A DNA stretch of 64,000 nt from Tautonia rosea (GTDB lineage: Bacteria; Planctomycetota; Planctomycetia; Isosphaerales; Isosphaeraceae): the NCBI RefSeq assembly GCF_012958305.1, contig NZ_JABBYO010000008.1, positions 312,001 through 376,000 of the forward strand, written 5' to 3'. This document shows, piece after piece, positions 17,136-26,635 of this stretch. Below the pieces are notes generated by a model, which was not told where the DNA came from, searched no databases, and was given only the letters and a program-made list of their open reading frames with translations. Position numbers and translations under genes: made by a program. The first letter of the stretch is position 1. Each line of letters opens with the position of its first letter.

Positions 17136-17663
17136 TCATCGAGTCGGAATCGAGGAGCCGGAACGCTTGAAGCGATGCGTCGGATCGTCTCGGGTGAACC
17201 GGAGCGAAACGCGGTCTCTCGACCGGCCGAAAACCATGGTGTTGGCCTGGTCCTTCTCGATCTCAAAGAGCAAGGTATTGGTGAAGCGGACCCCCTCGGG
17301 ACCGTCGGGCAAGGGGGCCTCCACGTAGAGCCAGGTGGTCTTCACGCTCACCTCCTTACCGACCCATTGCAACTCGGCCGGTTCCCCCTCGGCAGGGGCG
17401 ATGATCAGGTGGTCGCGGAGGTAGTCGAGAATCATCTCATCAACATTCTCAGTCTGCTCCAGGTCGACCCGCTCCCCCTCGCGCAGGCCAAGGGCCTGTT
17501 CCAGGTCGCCGGGGTTGTAGATGCGGATTGCCATCTCCAGCGTGCCGGCCTCGGCGTTGAACTCGACCTCGGCGATCGTCACGTGGAACGGGTGGGCCTC
17601 GGCCGTGTTTGTGATTGGAGCCAGAGCCATCATCAGGGTCATCGCCAGTGCCGGGGTGCTCAT
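17136..17663 (-). CDS. Exported DUF6702-like protein
   Basis: A 175-residue protein with a short signal peptide (ALAMTLMMALAPITNTAEA), then HPFHVTIAEVEFNAEAGTLEMAIRIY. This opening, a His-Pro-x-His after cleavage and a beta strand with E..N, is what I know from DUF6702 proteins. The rest is beta-rich (WVGKEVSVKTTWLYVEAPLP, GVRFTNTLLFEIEKDQANT). No catalytic residues can be named. The exposed N-terminal histidines suggest possible metal binding, which is conjecture. Transcribed toward 16596-16967. Confidence 0.72.
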   Translation of the reverse strand: MSTPALAMTLMMALAPITNTAEAHPFHVTIAEVEFNAEAGTLEMAIRIYNPGDLEQALGLREGERVDLEQTENVDEMILDYLRDHLIIAPAEGEPAELQWVGKEVSVKTTWLYVEAPLPDGPEGVRFTNTLLFEIEKDQANTMVFGRSRDRVSLRFTRDDPTHRFKRSGSSIPTR

Positions 17664-18000
17664 GGGGCATGCTCCGCAGGAAACGTGTTCAAACGACTAC
17701 AGATTGAGCGGCGAGAGTCCCACGATACTGTACGACGAGGGGGGCAGAATCGCCAGGCAATCGGGACGCTGGAGGTTTGCGACGAGCCAACCGGCGTGAT
17801 AGTGTCAGTCCCGCATCGTCGTCCGGGCCGATCGGTCCGAGACGAGTTGAGACGTGGTCTCGGGGTCATCGAAGGCGCATCACGATCGAGCCGACCAGGG
17901 CAGTCGGTGAGTCGGCAGGGATCAACACCACTCCTGGCCGGTCACGACCCCGCCCCGAACAGCCCGGCTCGGACCGAACCGGCGGAGGCACAGGGCATCG
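17664..18000. other. Divergent intergenic region
   Basis: It lies between the divergent DUF6702-like and GntP genes. No gene and no strong inverted repeat was seen; it must hold both promoters. Confidence 0.4.
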
Positions 18001-19722
18001 ATGGAGATTCACCCGTTGATCATTCTGGCCGTCGGCATCGCGACGGTCGTGGGAATGATTCTTGTCTTGCGGCTCAATGCCTTCCTGGCCCTTATCACCG
18101 CGGCCATCCTGGTCAGCCTGATGGCTCCGGGGCCGATTGCCGAGAAGATCAGCCGGGTCGCCCTGGCCTTCGGCGCATCGGCTGGAACCATCGGCATCGT
18201 CATCGCCCTGGCGGCCATCATCGGCACCTGCCTGATGGAAAGCGGTGCGGCCGACCGGATCGTCCGCTTCTTCCTCCGCGTGCTGGGCGAAAAGCGGGCC
18301 GCGACCGCCCTGATGGGCAGCGGCTTCGTCCTGGCCGTGCCGGTCTTCTTCGACACCGTCTTCTATCTGCTCGTCCCCCTCGGCCGATCCCTCTTTCGTC
18401 GAACAGGAACCAATTATCTCAAATATGTTCTTGCCATTGCGTGTGGTGGGGCGATCACTCACACCCTCGTGCCGCCGACGCCGGGGCCGCTCCTGATGGC
18501 GGCGAACCTGGGGATCGACCTGGGCGTGATGATCCTCATCGGCATTGCCGTGGCCTTGCCGGCGGCGATCGTCGGCCTGGCGTTCGGGAGCTGGGCCGAT
18601 CGCCGCATGCCCGTGCCAATGCGGCCGATCGGCGGGATCACCGAGCCGAAACCGCCGCGAGACGACATGCTGCCGCCGCTCGGTCTGGCCATCTTGCCCG
18701 TGGCCCTGCCGGTCCTGCTCATCACCCTGAACACCGTCCTGAAGACGATGGCCGACAGCGAGCATGCCGCCCGGATCGTGGCCGAAGACGTGGCCGATCC
18801 CGCCGGCTTCCTCGCGCCGATCTCGGCCGAAACCCTCCCGCCCGACTCCCCCCTGGTCTTGCTCAACACCCTTTTGACCGACGCCGAGCTGGACCGCAAC
18901 GCCCCCTCGGCCGATGCGATCGCTCTTGCCCTAAATAAAAATGTGCTCAATCAACGTGGAGCGGACAAGGCCCTGAGCACGACGAACCTCTCCCGGCTCT
19001 CCGAGGCCGACGTGGAACGAGCCAACCGCCTGGTCCTGGAGCAGCTTTACCCCGAGTCGGTGCTGCGTCGGCACGAGTGGGACACTCCCTTGCGGCAGGC
19101 TTCGAACGTGGCCTCGTTCGTCGGAGACGCGAACTTCGCCCTCTTGCTCTCGGCCACGGTGAGCATGCTGCTCCTGGTCCGGCAGCAGCGGCACGGACGC
19201 GAGGAGATCGCAAAGCTGGTCGAACAATCGCTCATGAGTGCAGGCGTCATTATTTTGATCACCGCGGCAGGCGGTGCCTTCGGGGCGATGCTCCAGCAGG
19301 CCCAGATCGGCGCGGTCCTGGAAGATGCGTTCGGCTCGGGCGATGCTCCGGACGCGGCGAAGCGATCAGGCCTGATCCTGCTGTTCGTCGGCTTCGGCGT
19401 CTCGGCGGTCCTAAAGGTGGCGCAGGGGTCGAGCACCGTGGCGATGATCACCGCCTCGGGGATCATCGCGGCCCTGATCCCGACCGGAGGCGGGGCGGTG
19501 CTCGGCTATCACCCGGCGTACCTGGCCACGGCGATCGGCAGCGGCTCGTTGATTGGGTCGTGGATGAACGACAGCGGCTTCTGGGTCTTCGCCAAGATGA
19601 GCGGCCTGACCGAGGCCGAGGCGCTCAAGAGCTGGACCCCCCTGCTCCTGGTGCTCGGCATTGTTGGCCTGATCGTCAGCCTGGTGCTGGCCGTCGTGCT
19701 GCCGCTGGTGGGCCTGGCCTGA
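18001..19722 (+). CDS. GntP-family permease (first of tandem pair)
   Basis: A 573-residue inner-membrane transporter of the gluconate:H+ symporter (GntP) family. Typical stretches are AIIGTCLMESGAADRIVRFF, VPVFFDTVFYLLVPLGR, VPPTPGPLLMAANLGID and the late GYHPAYLATAIGSGSL. About 12 hydrophobic segments are present. GntP members are usually near 440-450 residues; this one has about 130 extra soluble residues between roughly 245 and 375 (for example ALSTTNLSRLSEADVERANRL). The substrate is probably a sugar acid or hydroxy acid, but no catabolic gene lies nearby to name it. The second copy follows 195 bases downstream. Confidence 0.88.
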   Translation: MEIHPLIILAVGIATVVGMILVLRLNAFLALITAAILVSLMAPGPIAEKISRVALAFGASAGTIGIVIALAAIIGTCLMESGAADRIVRFFLRVLGEKRAATALMGSGFVLAVPVFFDTVFYLLVPLGRSLFRRTGTNYLKYVLAIACGGAITHTLVPPTPGPLLMAANLGIDLGVMILIGIAVALPAAIVGLAFGSWADRRMPVPMRPIGGITEPKPPRDDMLPPLGLAILPVALPVLLITLNTVLKTMADSEHAARIVAEDVADPAGFLAPISAETLPPDSPLVLLNTLLTDAELDRNAPSADAIALALNKNVLNQRGADKALSTTNLSRLSEADVERANRLVLEQLYPESVLRRHEWDTPLRQASNVASFVGDANFALLLSATVSMLLLVRQQRHGREEIAKLVEQSLMSAGVIILITAAGGAFGAMLQQAQIGAVLEDAFGSGDAPDAAKRSGLILLFVGFGVSAVLKVAQGSSTVAMITASGIIAALIPTGGGAVLGYHPAYLATAIGSGSLIGSWMNDSGFWVFAKMSGLTEAEALKSWTPLLLVLGIVGLIVSLVLAVVLPLVGLA

Positions 19723-19763
19723 TCGGAGGGTGTTGTACTGAATTGCCTCGATGACTGACTCTT

Positions 19764-19847
<84 letters not shown>

Positions 19848-19917
19848 GGAGGACAAGGGTTTCTGTTCCAAACACGTCGGTCTCAGCGCGTCCGAGCGTC
19901 CCCGGGAGTGTCGTCTC

Positions 19918-21375
19918 ATGCACCCTGTCGCGACCCTTGGCCTGGCCATCGCCCTGGTCCTGTTCGGCATCCTGGCCCTTCGCCTGCACGCGTTCCTGGC
20001 CTTGCTCCTGGCGGCCTTTGTCGTGGCCAGCTTGACGCCAGCCGAGACGCTTCGCTCGATCGCCGACGCGAGACTCGCCGCCGGGAACTGGACCGCCAAA
20101 CGGGCCGACGCCTTCGCCTCCTCGACCCCCGCGGCCCGCGTGGCCGAGGGGTTCGGCGACACGGCCGCCAGCATCGGCATCCTGATCGCGATGGCGGCGA
20201 TCATCGGCAAGTGCCTGCTCGACAGCGGCGCGGCCGATCGCGTGGTCCGGTCGGCCGTCAACCTGGTGGGGCAGGCGCGGGCCTCGCTGGCGTTCCTGGG
20301 CAGCGGCTTCATCCTGGGGATTCCGGTCTTCTTCGATACGGTCTTTTACTTGATCATGCCTCTAGGCAAGGCGATGTGGCTACGGAGCCGTCGTGATTAC
20401 CTGCTGTATGTGCTCTCGATCGTCGCCGGGGCGACGATGGCCCACTCGCTCGTCCCGCCGACGCCGGGACCCCTGCTCGTGGCCGGAGAGCTGGGGGTCG
20501 ACCTGGTGACGATGGGGGTGGCCGGCATGGTGGTCGGGTCGATCGCATCGCTGGGGGGCTATGCGTTCGCCCGGTTCCTGAATCGCCGGATGGACATTCC
20601 CTTGCGCGAATCGGCCGACCTGTCGATCGAGGATCTCGAAGCCGTGATCCGCAAGCCTGACTCCGAGCTGCCGCCGCTTTGGCTGGCCCTGACGCCGATC
20701 GTCTTGCCCTTCCTCTTGATCGCCTCGGACGTGACGCTTAGCACGTATCTGGAGCGGCTCGACGGGGCCGAGCCGCTCGGCTGGGTGGCGGCCGTGACCC
20801 CGTTGGTGCGGACGATCGGCGACAAGAACGTGGCGCTGACGATCGCCTCGGGGGTGGCCATGAGCATGCTGATCGCCCGCCCGGGGGTCGATCGCACGTC
20901 CCTGGCCGAGGCCGTGCGGAGTGCCCTGGCCGGGGGCGGGGTCATCATCCTCATCACCTCCTCGGGCGGTGCCTTCGGCGCGGCGATCCGGCAAGGAGGG
21001 GTCGCGCAGTCGATCGAGGCGATGGCGGGGGGCGGGTCGGCCTCGCTCGTCTTGCCGCTCGCGTTCCTGGTGACGGCCCTGGTCCGATCGGCCCAGGGGT
21101 CGGCCACGGTGGCGATGATCACGGCCGTCGGCGTGCTCGCCCCCCTGGCCGAGTCGGGGGCGCTCGGCTGCCACCCCGTCTACCTCGCCATGGCGATCGG
21201 CTGCGGCTCAAAGCCGGTCGCCTGGATGGCCGACAGCGGCTTCTGGGTCATCTTGCAGATGTCCGGCCTGACCGAGGCCGAAGGCTTGAAGACCGTCACG
21301 CCGATGACCGGCATCATGGGCCTCGTCGGCCTGGGGGCGACCATGCTCGGCGCCTGGCTCTGGCCGATGGTCTGA
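19918..21375 (+). CDS. GntP-family permease (second of tandem pair)
   Basis: A 485-residue paralogue of the permease upstream, with matching blocks AAIIGKCLLDSGAADRVVR, IPVFFDTVFYLIMPLGK, VPPTPGPLLVAGELGVD, GGVIILITSSGGAFGA and GCHPVYLAMAIGCGSK. The soluble insert is much shorter than in the first copy, about 60 residues (SADLSIEDLEAVIRKPDSE and after). The start is the ATG at 19918, where the first helix begins (MHPVATLGLAIALVLFG); a frame from 19762 runs through the inverted repeat and is not credible. It probably carries a similar substrate or complements the first in affinity. Confidence 0.88.
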   Translation: MHPVATLGLAIALVLFGILALRLHAFLALLLAAFVVASLTPAETLRSIADARLAAGNWTAKRADAFASSTPAARVAEGFGDTAASIGILIAMAAIIGKCLLDSGAADRVVRSAVNLVGQARASLAFLGSGFILGIPVFFDTVFYLIMPLGKAMWLRSRRDYLLYVLSIVAGATMAHSLVPPTPGPLLVAGELGVDLVTMGVAGMVVGSIASLGGYAFARFLNRRMDIPLRESADLSIEDLEAVIRKPDSELPPLWLALTPIVLPFLLIASDVTLSTYLERLDGAEPLGWVAAVTPLVRTIGDKNVALTIASGVAMSMLIARPGVDRTSLAEAVRSALAGGGVIILITSSGGAFGAAIRQGGVAQSIEAMAGGGSASLVLPLAFLVTALVRSAQGSATVAMITAVGVLAPLAESGALGCHPVYLAMAIGCGSKPVAWMADSGFWVILQMSGLTEAEGLKTVTPMTGIMGLVGLGATMLGAWLWPMV

Positions 21376-21495
21376 GCGGGACGATCCGGGACAGGGCGTG
21401 GGGCTCGGGCATCCCCAGGGGTCAGCCATCCAGGACATTCGATGTCGGGCCCGAGCTCCAATTCCCTGGTCCTTGCCGAATTGAGCCGTCCGAGG

Positions 21496-23955
21496 TCACG
21501 GCGCCTCGGCCGGTTCGGGGTCGGTCGGCGGTTCCGCCTCCGAGGGGCCAGGCATCGCCAGGGCGACGCGGACGATGGCCAGATCGCGCAATTCGGGGTC
21601 CTCGATCGATCGGATCACTTCTCCGGCGGCGTCGAGTGCCCTCCCCCTGGCGAGCGCCTCGGCCAGCTCCGGCAGGAACTCCTCGCGCTCTTCCTCCGGC
21701 AGGTCCGTCACCGTCCGAATGGCGGCCTCGACGCCGTCGAGTTCCAGGCGGGCACGTGCGATGTTGGCCGCCGTCCGATGAAGCAAATTGTATGTATTGG
21801 ACAAGACATCCCTTGGAACCGAATGCCGTTCGTCCGGGGATCGCCGGGCGAGGAGACTTCGGAACGTCGTCTCCTCCTTGTCGAGCGCCTCCCGGAAGTA
21901 TCGAAGGGCCCCATCCTCATCGCCTGCGTCCCGCTTGATCTCGGCGAGCGCGAACTGGTCGAACTGGCTTCCTCGGTCGATCAGCTCGGCGATGAGCGGG
22001 TCGCTCGATTCAAACGCATTCAGCTTCAAGTAAAGCTCGGTAATTGATTCCATGACGTTACGTTTCAATCCCCAGTCCTCGATCGTCCGGACGATCCGGA
22101 GCGCCTCAGCCAGGGATTCCAGGGCGTCGTCTCGATGGCCTGCATCGGCCTGATCCGAGGCGATCCGGGCCAATCCTATCGCGATGGATTGTTTGATTTG
22201 CTCGACCTGGTGGGTCTTGCCCGTCGGTTCGATGGCGCGGATCGTTGCCAGGGCGTCCTCGAATCGCCCGAGCTGCGCCTCAAGCTGGGCCAGAATGGGC
22301 AGAGGAAGGGGAGGAGCCAGGGCGTCGGCCTCGTGGAGTCCGGGGGGAGCCTCCGGGGCGGCACGGGCCTCCCTCCTGAGCTGGGCCAGGGCCTCGTTGA
22401 TCAACTCACCGTCTTCCGGCTTCAGCACGATCACGATGTTCACGAGGGCGGATCGTCGCTTCGCTGTGTTCAGCGGGTTGCGGAAAAATGCCGAGGTTCG
22501 CAACTCCTCAAGGGCCTTGGCGACCTTCCCCGAATAGGCGGTCAGGCGATTCGAGATTTCCGTGGGAGCGCCCGAGGGGAGCCTTTCAAGGAAGGCTCGG
22601 TAAGGCTCAATCACCGTCTCGATCCCCTCAGGACCGAGGGATTTGTGCCAGGTCCACACCAGCGAATCCCATTCCGTGAGCTGGAGATCCTGTTCCATTG
22701 CCTCGATGACCCCGACCGCCTCACGCAACGTGTCTTTGGCCGCATCGCGGTCCCCCGCCAGGGCCTGGGCGGAGGCGATCCGGATGATCGGGTGCGGATT
22801 GGTCGTCCGAGTCGCTTCGGGGATCTCCTCGGCAGCGTCACGAGCCAGCAGGAGGGCATCAAGGGCCGCGTCGGTCTGCCCACGCTGAACCCGGGCGAGT
22901 CCGAGCCGCAGCAATGTCTCCGCGCGGCGTTCCGGGTCGTCGATTGCCTCGACGATCTCCTCGGCCCGCTGGTCGATCGCCTCGGGCGAGAGGGCGGGTT
23001 GCTGGCGGATCGAGGGATTTGGGGCGGAGGAGGGCAACCGGGAAATCGTCGGTCCCGGGGGGTTCCCCGGATTTGACCCCTGGGCCGCAACCACGGCCGC
23101 GACACCGGCGGCGCAGAGGCCGGTGCCGAGGACGAGGGCGGCGGCGGCGGTTTTCAGCTTGGCAAGGAACATGGCGTGGATGACTCCTCGGGAAAGGGCC
23201 GCGACGGTGGGGGAGAGGGAGGCGACGCCGGCCCCGGTGGCGGCGCGGCCGAGCAGGAGGGAGACGGCGGAGCGGACGGTCCGCTCCGTCAGGGCGTTCG
23301 GGACGATCCCCGCGAGGGCCGCAGGCGCGGGGAGGGTGGGGGAAACCCCTCGGGCCGCGAGGCGGGAGCGGAGCAAGGCGCGACCGCGGTTCAGGCGGGC
23401 CTTGATCGTGCCGACGGGGCAGCCGAGCCGGGAGGCGACCTCCTCGTAGGAGCAGCCGCCGAGGTCGTGCAGGGCGATCGGCCCGCGGTAGTGCGCGGGC
23501 AGGCGGTCGAGTTCGCGGAGCAGGGCCTCCAGGTCGCCGGGGGCGTCGGCGAGGGGAGGGACGGCGACGGCCTCGGGACGGGCGGCGCGGCGCTCGGAGT
23601 CGCGGCGGGATCGGGCGTCGGCGAGGGATCGCAGGGAGATCCGCCGGGCGACGCCGTAGAGCCAGCTCGCGACCGAATCGCGGCGGCGGATCGACCTGGC
23701 CCGCTCGGCCAGGACGAGGAAGGTGGCCTGGTAGGCGTCCTCGGCCGCGTGCCGGTCGGCCAGCACCCCCCGGCAGACGCGCCAGACCATCGGCCCATGA
23801 CGGCGGACGAGGGTCTCAAACGCCGCGTCGCCGCCGTCGTCCGGCTGCTGGAGGAAGCGGTCGAGCAACCGGCCGTCGGACCAGTCGCCCATCGTCCCGA
23901 GGCGGAAGAGGGTCCGCCAGTCGCTCCCCGCCAACTTCGACCGATTGCCCGCCAT
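21496..23955 (-). CDS. ECF sigma factor fused to membrane segment and helical-repeat tail
   Basis: An 819-residue protein. Residues 25-110 hold sigma region 2 (LLDRFLQQPDD, AFETLVRRHGPMVWRVC, ADRHAAEDAYQATFLVL). Residues 135-200 hold region 4 (LPAHYRGPIALHDLGGCSYEEVASRLGCP, then TIKARLNRGR). A hydrophobic segment follows near 265-290 (AAAALVLGTGLCAAGVAAVVAA). The remaining 530 residues are TPR-like helical repeats (ARVQRGQTDAALDALLLARD; LAEIKRDAGDEDGALRYFREAL). Large C-terminal extensions replacing a separate anti-sigma factor are known in planctomycete ECF groups. Membrane tethering suggests control by proteolysis or by tail interactions. The start at 23955 has GGAGGA upstream. Confidence 0.88.
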   Translation of the reverse strand: MAGNRSKLAGSDWRTLFRLGTMGDWSDGRLLDRFLQQPDDGGDAAFETLVRRHGPMVWRVCRGVLADRHAAEDAYQATFLVLAERARSIRRRDSVASWLYGVARRISLRSLADARSRRDSERRAARPEAVAVPPLADAPGDLEALLRELDRLPAHYRGPIALHDLGGCSYEEVASRLGCPVGTIKARLNRGRALLRSRLAARGVSPTLPAPAALAGIVPNALTERTVRSAVSLLLGRAATGAGVASLSPTVAALSRGVIHAMFLAKLKTAAAALVLGTGLCAAGVAAVVAAQGSNPGNPPGPTISRLPSSAPNPSIRQQPALSPEAIDQRAEEIVEAIDDPERRAETLLRLGLARVQRGQTDAALDALLLARDAAEEIPEATRTTNPHPIIRIASAQALAGDRDAAKDTLREAVGVIEAMEQDLQLTEWDSLVWTWHKSLGPEGIETVIEPYRAFLERLPSGAPTEISNRLTAYSGKVAKALEELRTSAFFRNPLNTAKRRSALVNIVIVLKPEDGELINEALAQLRREARAAPEAPPGLHEADALAPPLPLPILAQLEAQLGRFEDALATIRAIEPTGKTHQVEQIKQSIAIGLARIASDQADAGHRDDALESLAEALRIVRTIEDWGLKRNVMESITELYLKLNAFESSDPLIAELIDRGSQFDQFALAEIKRDAGDEDGALRYFREALDKEETTFRSLLARRSPDERHSVPRDVLSNTYNLLHRTAANIARARLELDGVEAAIRTVTDLPEEEREEFLPELAEALARGRALDAAGEVIRSIEDPELRDLAIVRVALAMPGPSEAEPPTDPEPAEAP

Positions 23956-24103
23956 GAGCCCGGGTCCTCCTCCCCTTTTTTGCGCCGATCGTCGGTGTCC
24001 ACTCCATAGTGCAGCGGGGAGGGGAGATTGTTGCACGGATTTGCCGAGGGCGGCCGGATTTCGCGCGGCGAGGATCGGGGCGGGGGAGGATTGGGCAGGA
24101 CGA

Positions 24104-24673
24104 TCAATCGACGTTTCGGTACATGACGTCGGTGCGCAGCACGTACTTCCGACCCTGCTCGACCGGGTTGCCCTCGTGGAGGATGGCGTGGCGGAAGACG
24201 AGAGCCATCCCCTGCTCCGGGACGATCGAGGCGATTGGCTGCTGGTCGGCGTCGTAGAAGGCGGTGGTGCCGCCGTCGAAGTCGTCGTTGAGGTAGGCCA
24301 TGAAGGTGAACAGGCTCCGCTCGCCGTCCGGTCGGCGGAAATAGCCGTCGAGGTGGCGCTTGAACGACTGGCCGGGGTCGTAGCGGTAAGAGCGGAACCT
24401 CTCGTTCAGCCCGGAAAGCTCCCAGGAGCCGATCCGACGGGGGAGGAACGGCGTGGCCCGCTCGAACCAGTGGGCGGCCAGGCCCGTGTCATCCACGATC
24501 AGGCGATCGTTGTCCCGAATGTCGGGCATCCTGATGGCGCCGAATCGGGTCGTGACCGGCGCCTCCGAGAAGCCGATCCGCTCAAACTCGGCGATGAACC
24601 GCGAGCATTCCTCGGGCGAGAGGAAGCCGCGGATCACGAACACCTGATCCCCGACGATCGCTTCCCGCTGCAT
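24104..24673 (-). CDS. 2-oxoglutarate/Fe(II) dioxygenase (prolyl 4-hydroxylase type)
   Basis: A 189-residue soluble enzyme with the double-stranded beta-helix metal site. H and D lie in FKRHLDGYF, the distal H in FRHAILHEGNPV, and the 2-oxoglutarate-binding Arg in KYVLRTDVMY. The lead FVIRGFLSPEECSRFIAE is typical of the P4Hc group. The substrate could be a protein proline or a small molecule; nothing around it decides. The start at 24673 has GGAGGGG 5 bases upstream. It ends 67 bases from the longer possible start of the sigma factor gene, same strand, so the two may be co-transcribed. Confidence 0.88.
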   Translation of the reverse strand: MQREAIVGDQVFVIRGFLSPEECSRFIAEFERIGFSEAPVTTRFGAIRMPDIRDNDRLIVDDTGLAAHWFERATPFLPRRIGSWELSGLNERFRSYRYDPGQSFKRHLDGYFRRPDGERSLFTFMAYLNDDFDGGTTAFYDADQQPIASIVPEQGMALVFRHAILHEGNPVEQGRKYVLRTDVMYRNVD

Positions 24674-25059
24674 TTGGCCCCTCCTTTCATCCCTCCGAGG
24701 GTTGTGGTCTCGGCGATCCGGCCGCGGCCCGTGCGTGCAAGTGATGGTTCCAGCAGGCTATCGGCCGGGCCGCTGCCGGGCAAGCCGAGGATGGCATCGT
24801 TGCGAGGCGATGCGATTGCGCCGTCGAGGGGCCAGACAATTCGATCTTCTCTGATGCGTTGAACGTTCCGAAGCGTCCGGACGCTTCGGATCGATCGAAC
24901 GAAACGGAATGCGATCAGGTCTAGAATTCTCGACGGGCGACGCTATGATCCCAGCAACGGGATGCCCGCCGGACGGCGTCCCCGTCCGCCCGCATCGCCC
25001 GCGTCCCCGACGACCCGATCGGCGTCCGCCCCGCATCTTCCCCGACGGAGCCCCCGGCC
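24674..25059. other. Divergent region between oxygenase and cydA
   Basis: No gene is seen. It holds a perfect 22-base palindrome (24868-24889) and a TATGAT box at about 24943 in an A+T-richer patch, either of which could serve the cyd operon. Confidence 0.4.
24868..24889. promoter_or_regulatory. Perfect 22-base palindrome upstream of cydA
   Basis: CCGAAGCGTC and its complement GACGCTTCGG meet around a CG centre with no loop. Gapless symmetry is more typical of a dimeric protein site than of an RNA hairpin. It lies 171 bases upstream of the cydA start and could be an operator for oxygen- or redox-responsive control. No known family was matched. Confidence 0.4.
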
Positions 25060-26550
25060 GTGGATGTCTTGCTGCTGTCTCGGTTGCAGTTCGCGTTCAC
25101 CATCATGTTTCATTACCTGTTCCCGCCGTTGACGATCGGGATCAGTGTCGTGCTGGTGCACCTGGGGTTCATGCGTCTGATTCGCCCGAAGGATCGGATT
25201 TATGAACAGGCGGCGAAGTTCTGGACGAAGATTTTCGGCCTGAATTTCGCGCTAGGGGTGGTGACGGGGATTGTGATGGAGTTTGAGTTTGGCACGAACT
25301 GGGCGGCGTATTCAAGATATGTGGGGGACGTGTTTGGTTCGGCATTGGCGGCGGAGGGGATCTTCGCGTTCTTTTTGGAGTCGGGGTTCCTGGCGGTCCT
25401 GTTGTTCGGCTGGGAGCGGGTGGGGGTGAAGACGCACTTCTTTGCCACGGTGATGGTGGCGATCGGGGGGATCTTCTCGTCGATCTGGATCGTGATCGCC
25501 AATAGCTGGCAGCAGACGCCGACCGGGTTCGAGATCAGGGAGTACAAGATCCACGGGCAGACCTTCACCCGCGCCGAGATCACGGATTTCTGGGGGATGG
25601 TGTTCAACCCGTCGACGGTCGATCGCCTGATTCACGTCTGGCTCGGGGCCTTCATCCTGGGGGCCTTCTTCGTGATGAGCATCTCGGCGTGGTATTTGTT
25701 GAAGAATCGGCATGTGGAATTCGCCAAGCGGTCGTTCACGGGGGCGTTGATCCTGGCGACGGTGTCGTCTCTCTTGCAACTGGTCTCGGGGCACTCGCAG
25801 GCGACGATGGTGGCCGAGCATCAGCCGGCGAAACTGGCGGCGATGGAGGGCTTGTATGAGACGCAGTCGCGGGCGCCGCTGTCGTTGTTCGGCTGGCCCG
25901 ACAGCGAGGAACGGCGGACGAAGTTCGCGATCGAGGTGCCGGGGATGCTCAGCTTTCTCGTGCACGGCGATCTCGATGCCGAGATACGCGGCTTGAACGA
26001 GCTGGAGGCGGACTACGGCAACCCGCCCGTCTGGCTGACGTTCCAGGCGTATCACCTGATGATCGCCATCGGCATGCTGTTTGTGGCGACGACGGTCCTG
26101 GCGTCGTATTATCGGATGCGAGGAACCTTGTATGAGAAGCGCTGGCTGCTCTGGTACTTCGTGTTTGCCGTCTTCCCGGCGTTTGTGGCGAACGAGGCGG
26201 GATGGGTGACGGCGGAGGTGGGGCGGCAGCCGTGGGTCGTGTATCCGACGATGGTGGACGGCACGTTGCAAGGGGGATTGCGGACGAGCGATGGATTGTC
26301 GGAGGTGGTGACGGCCGAGCATGTGCTGGGATCGATCATCATGTTCGGCCTGATTTACGCGTTGCTGTTCGTGCTCTGGATCACGATCCTCAACAGCAAG
26401 ATCCAGCATGGGCCGGAGCCGATTGCCGAGACACCGCCCGATTCCGCTGCTCATGTGCTGGAAGCGGCATCGGCGCGGGTTGATCATGCCGGGTCGCTGA
26501 CCGAGGCGAAGGAGCCGCCGGAGGCGGACGAAGGGAAGGGAGCGTCCTGA
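25060..26550 (+). CDS. cydA: Cytochrome bd quinol oxidase subunit I
   Basis: A 496-residue subunit of the quinol-oxidising, high-affinity terminal oxidase of the inner membrane. Visible parts are the heme ligand H18 in [11 protein letters not shown] and H192 in LIHVWLGAF, corresponding to E. coli H19 and H186. The quinone loop has AKLAAMEGL, which keeps the Lys and Glu of the KLAAIE motif, and GRQPWVVYP lies near the C-terminus. The start is a GTG at 25060, since no in-frame ATG precedes the first helix. cydB follows after 85 bases. The enzyme supports respiration at low oxygen and resists nitric oxide and peroxide, which fits the stress genes in the window. Confidence 0.96.
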   Translation: MDVLLLSRLQFAFTIMFHYLFPPLTIGISVVLVHLGFMRLIRPKDRIYEQAAKFWTKIFGLNFALGVVTGIVMEFEFGTNWAAYSRYVGDVFGSALAAEGIFAFFLESGFLAVLLFGWERVGVKTHFFATVMVAIGGIFSSIWIVIANSWQQTPTGFEIREYKIHGQTFTRAEITDFWGMVFNPSTVDRLIHVWLGAFILGAFFVMSISAWYLLKNRHVEFAKRSFTGALILATVSSLLQLVSGHSQATMVAEHQPAKLAAMEGLYETQSRAPLSLFGWPDSEERRTKFAIEVPGMLSFLVHGDLDAEIRGLNELEADYGNPPVWLTFQAYHLMIAIGMLFVATTVLASYYRMRGTLYEKRWLLWYFVFAVFPAFVANEAGWVTAEVGRQPWVVYPTMVDGTLQGGLRTSDGLSEVVTAEHVLGSIIMFGLIYALLFVLWITILNSKIQHGPEPIAETPPDSAAHVLEAASARVDHAGSLTEAKEPPEADEGKGAS

Positions 26551-26635
26551 GCGGGACCCGGGTCGGTTGGGGAACAAAGAGCGAAAGCGTCGGCACGTCT
26601 CGGTGAGTGTTCAATCAAAAAGGCAAACGAATTCC

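Noticed and set aside
14979-18938. A 1319-codon open frame on the plus strand
   Set aside because: It runs antisense through three well-supported minus-strand genes with signal peptides and motifs, then overlaps a GntP gene. It is a shadow caused by high G+C.
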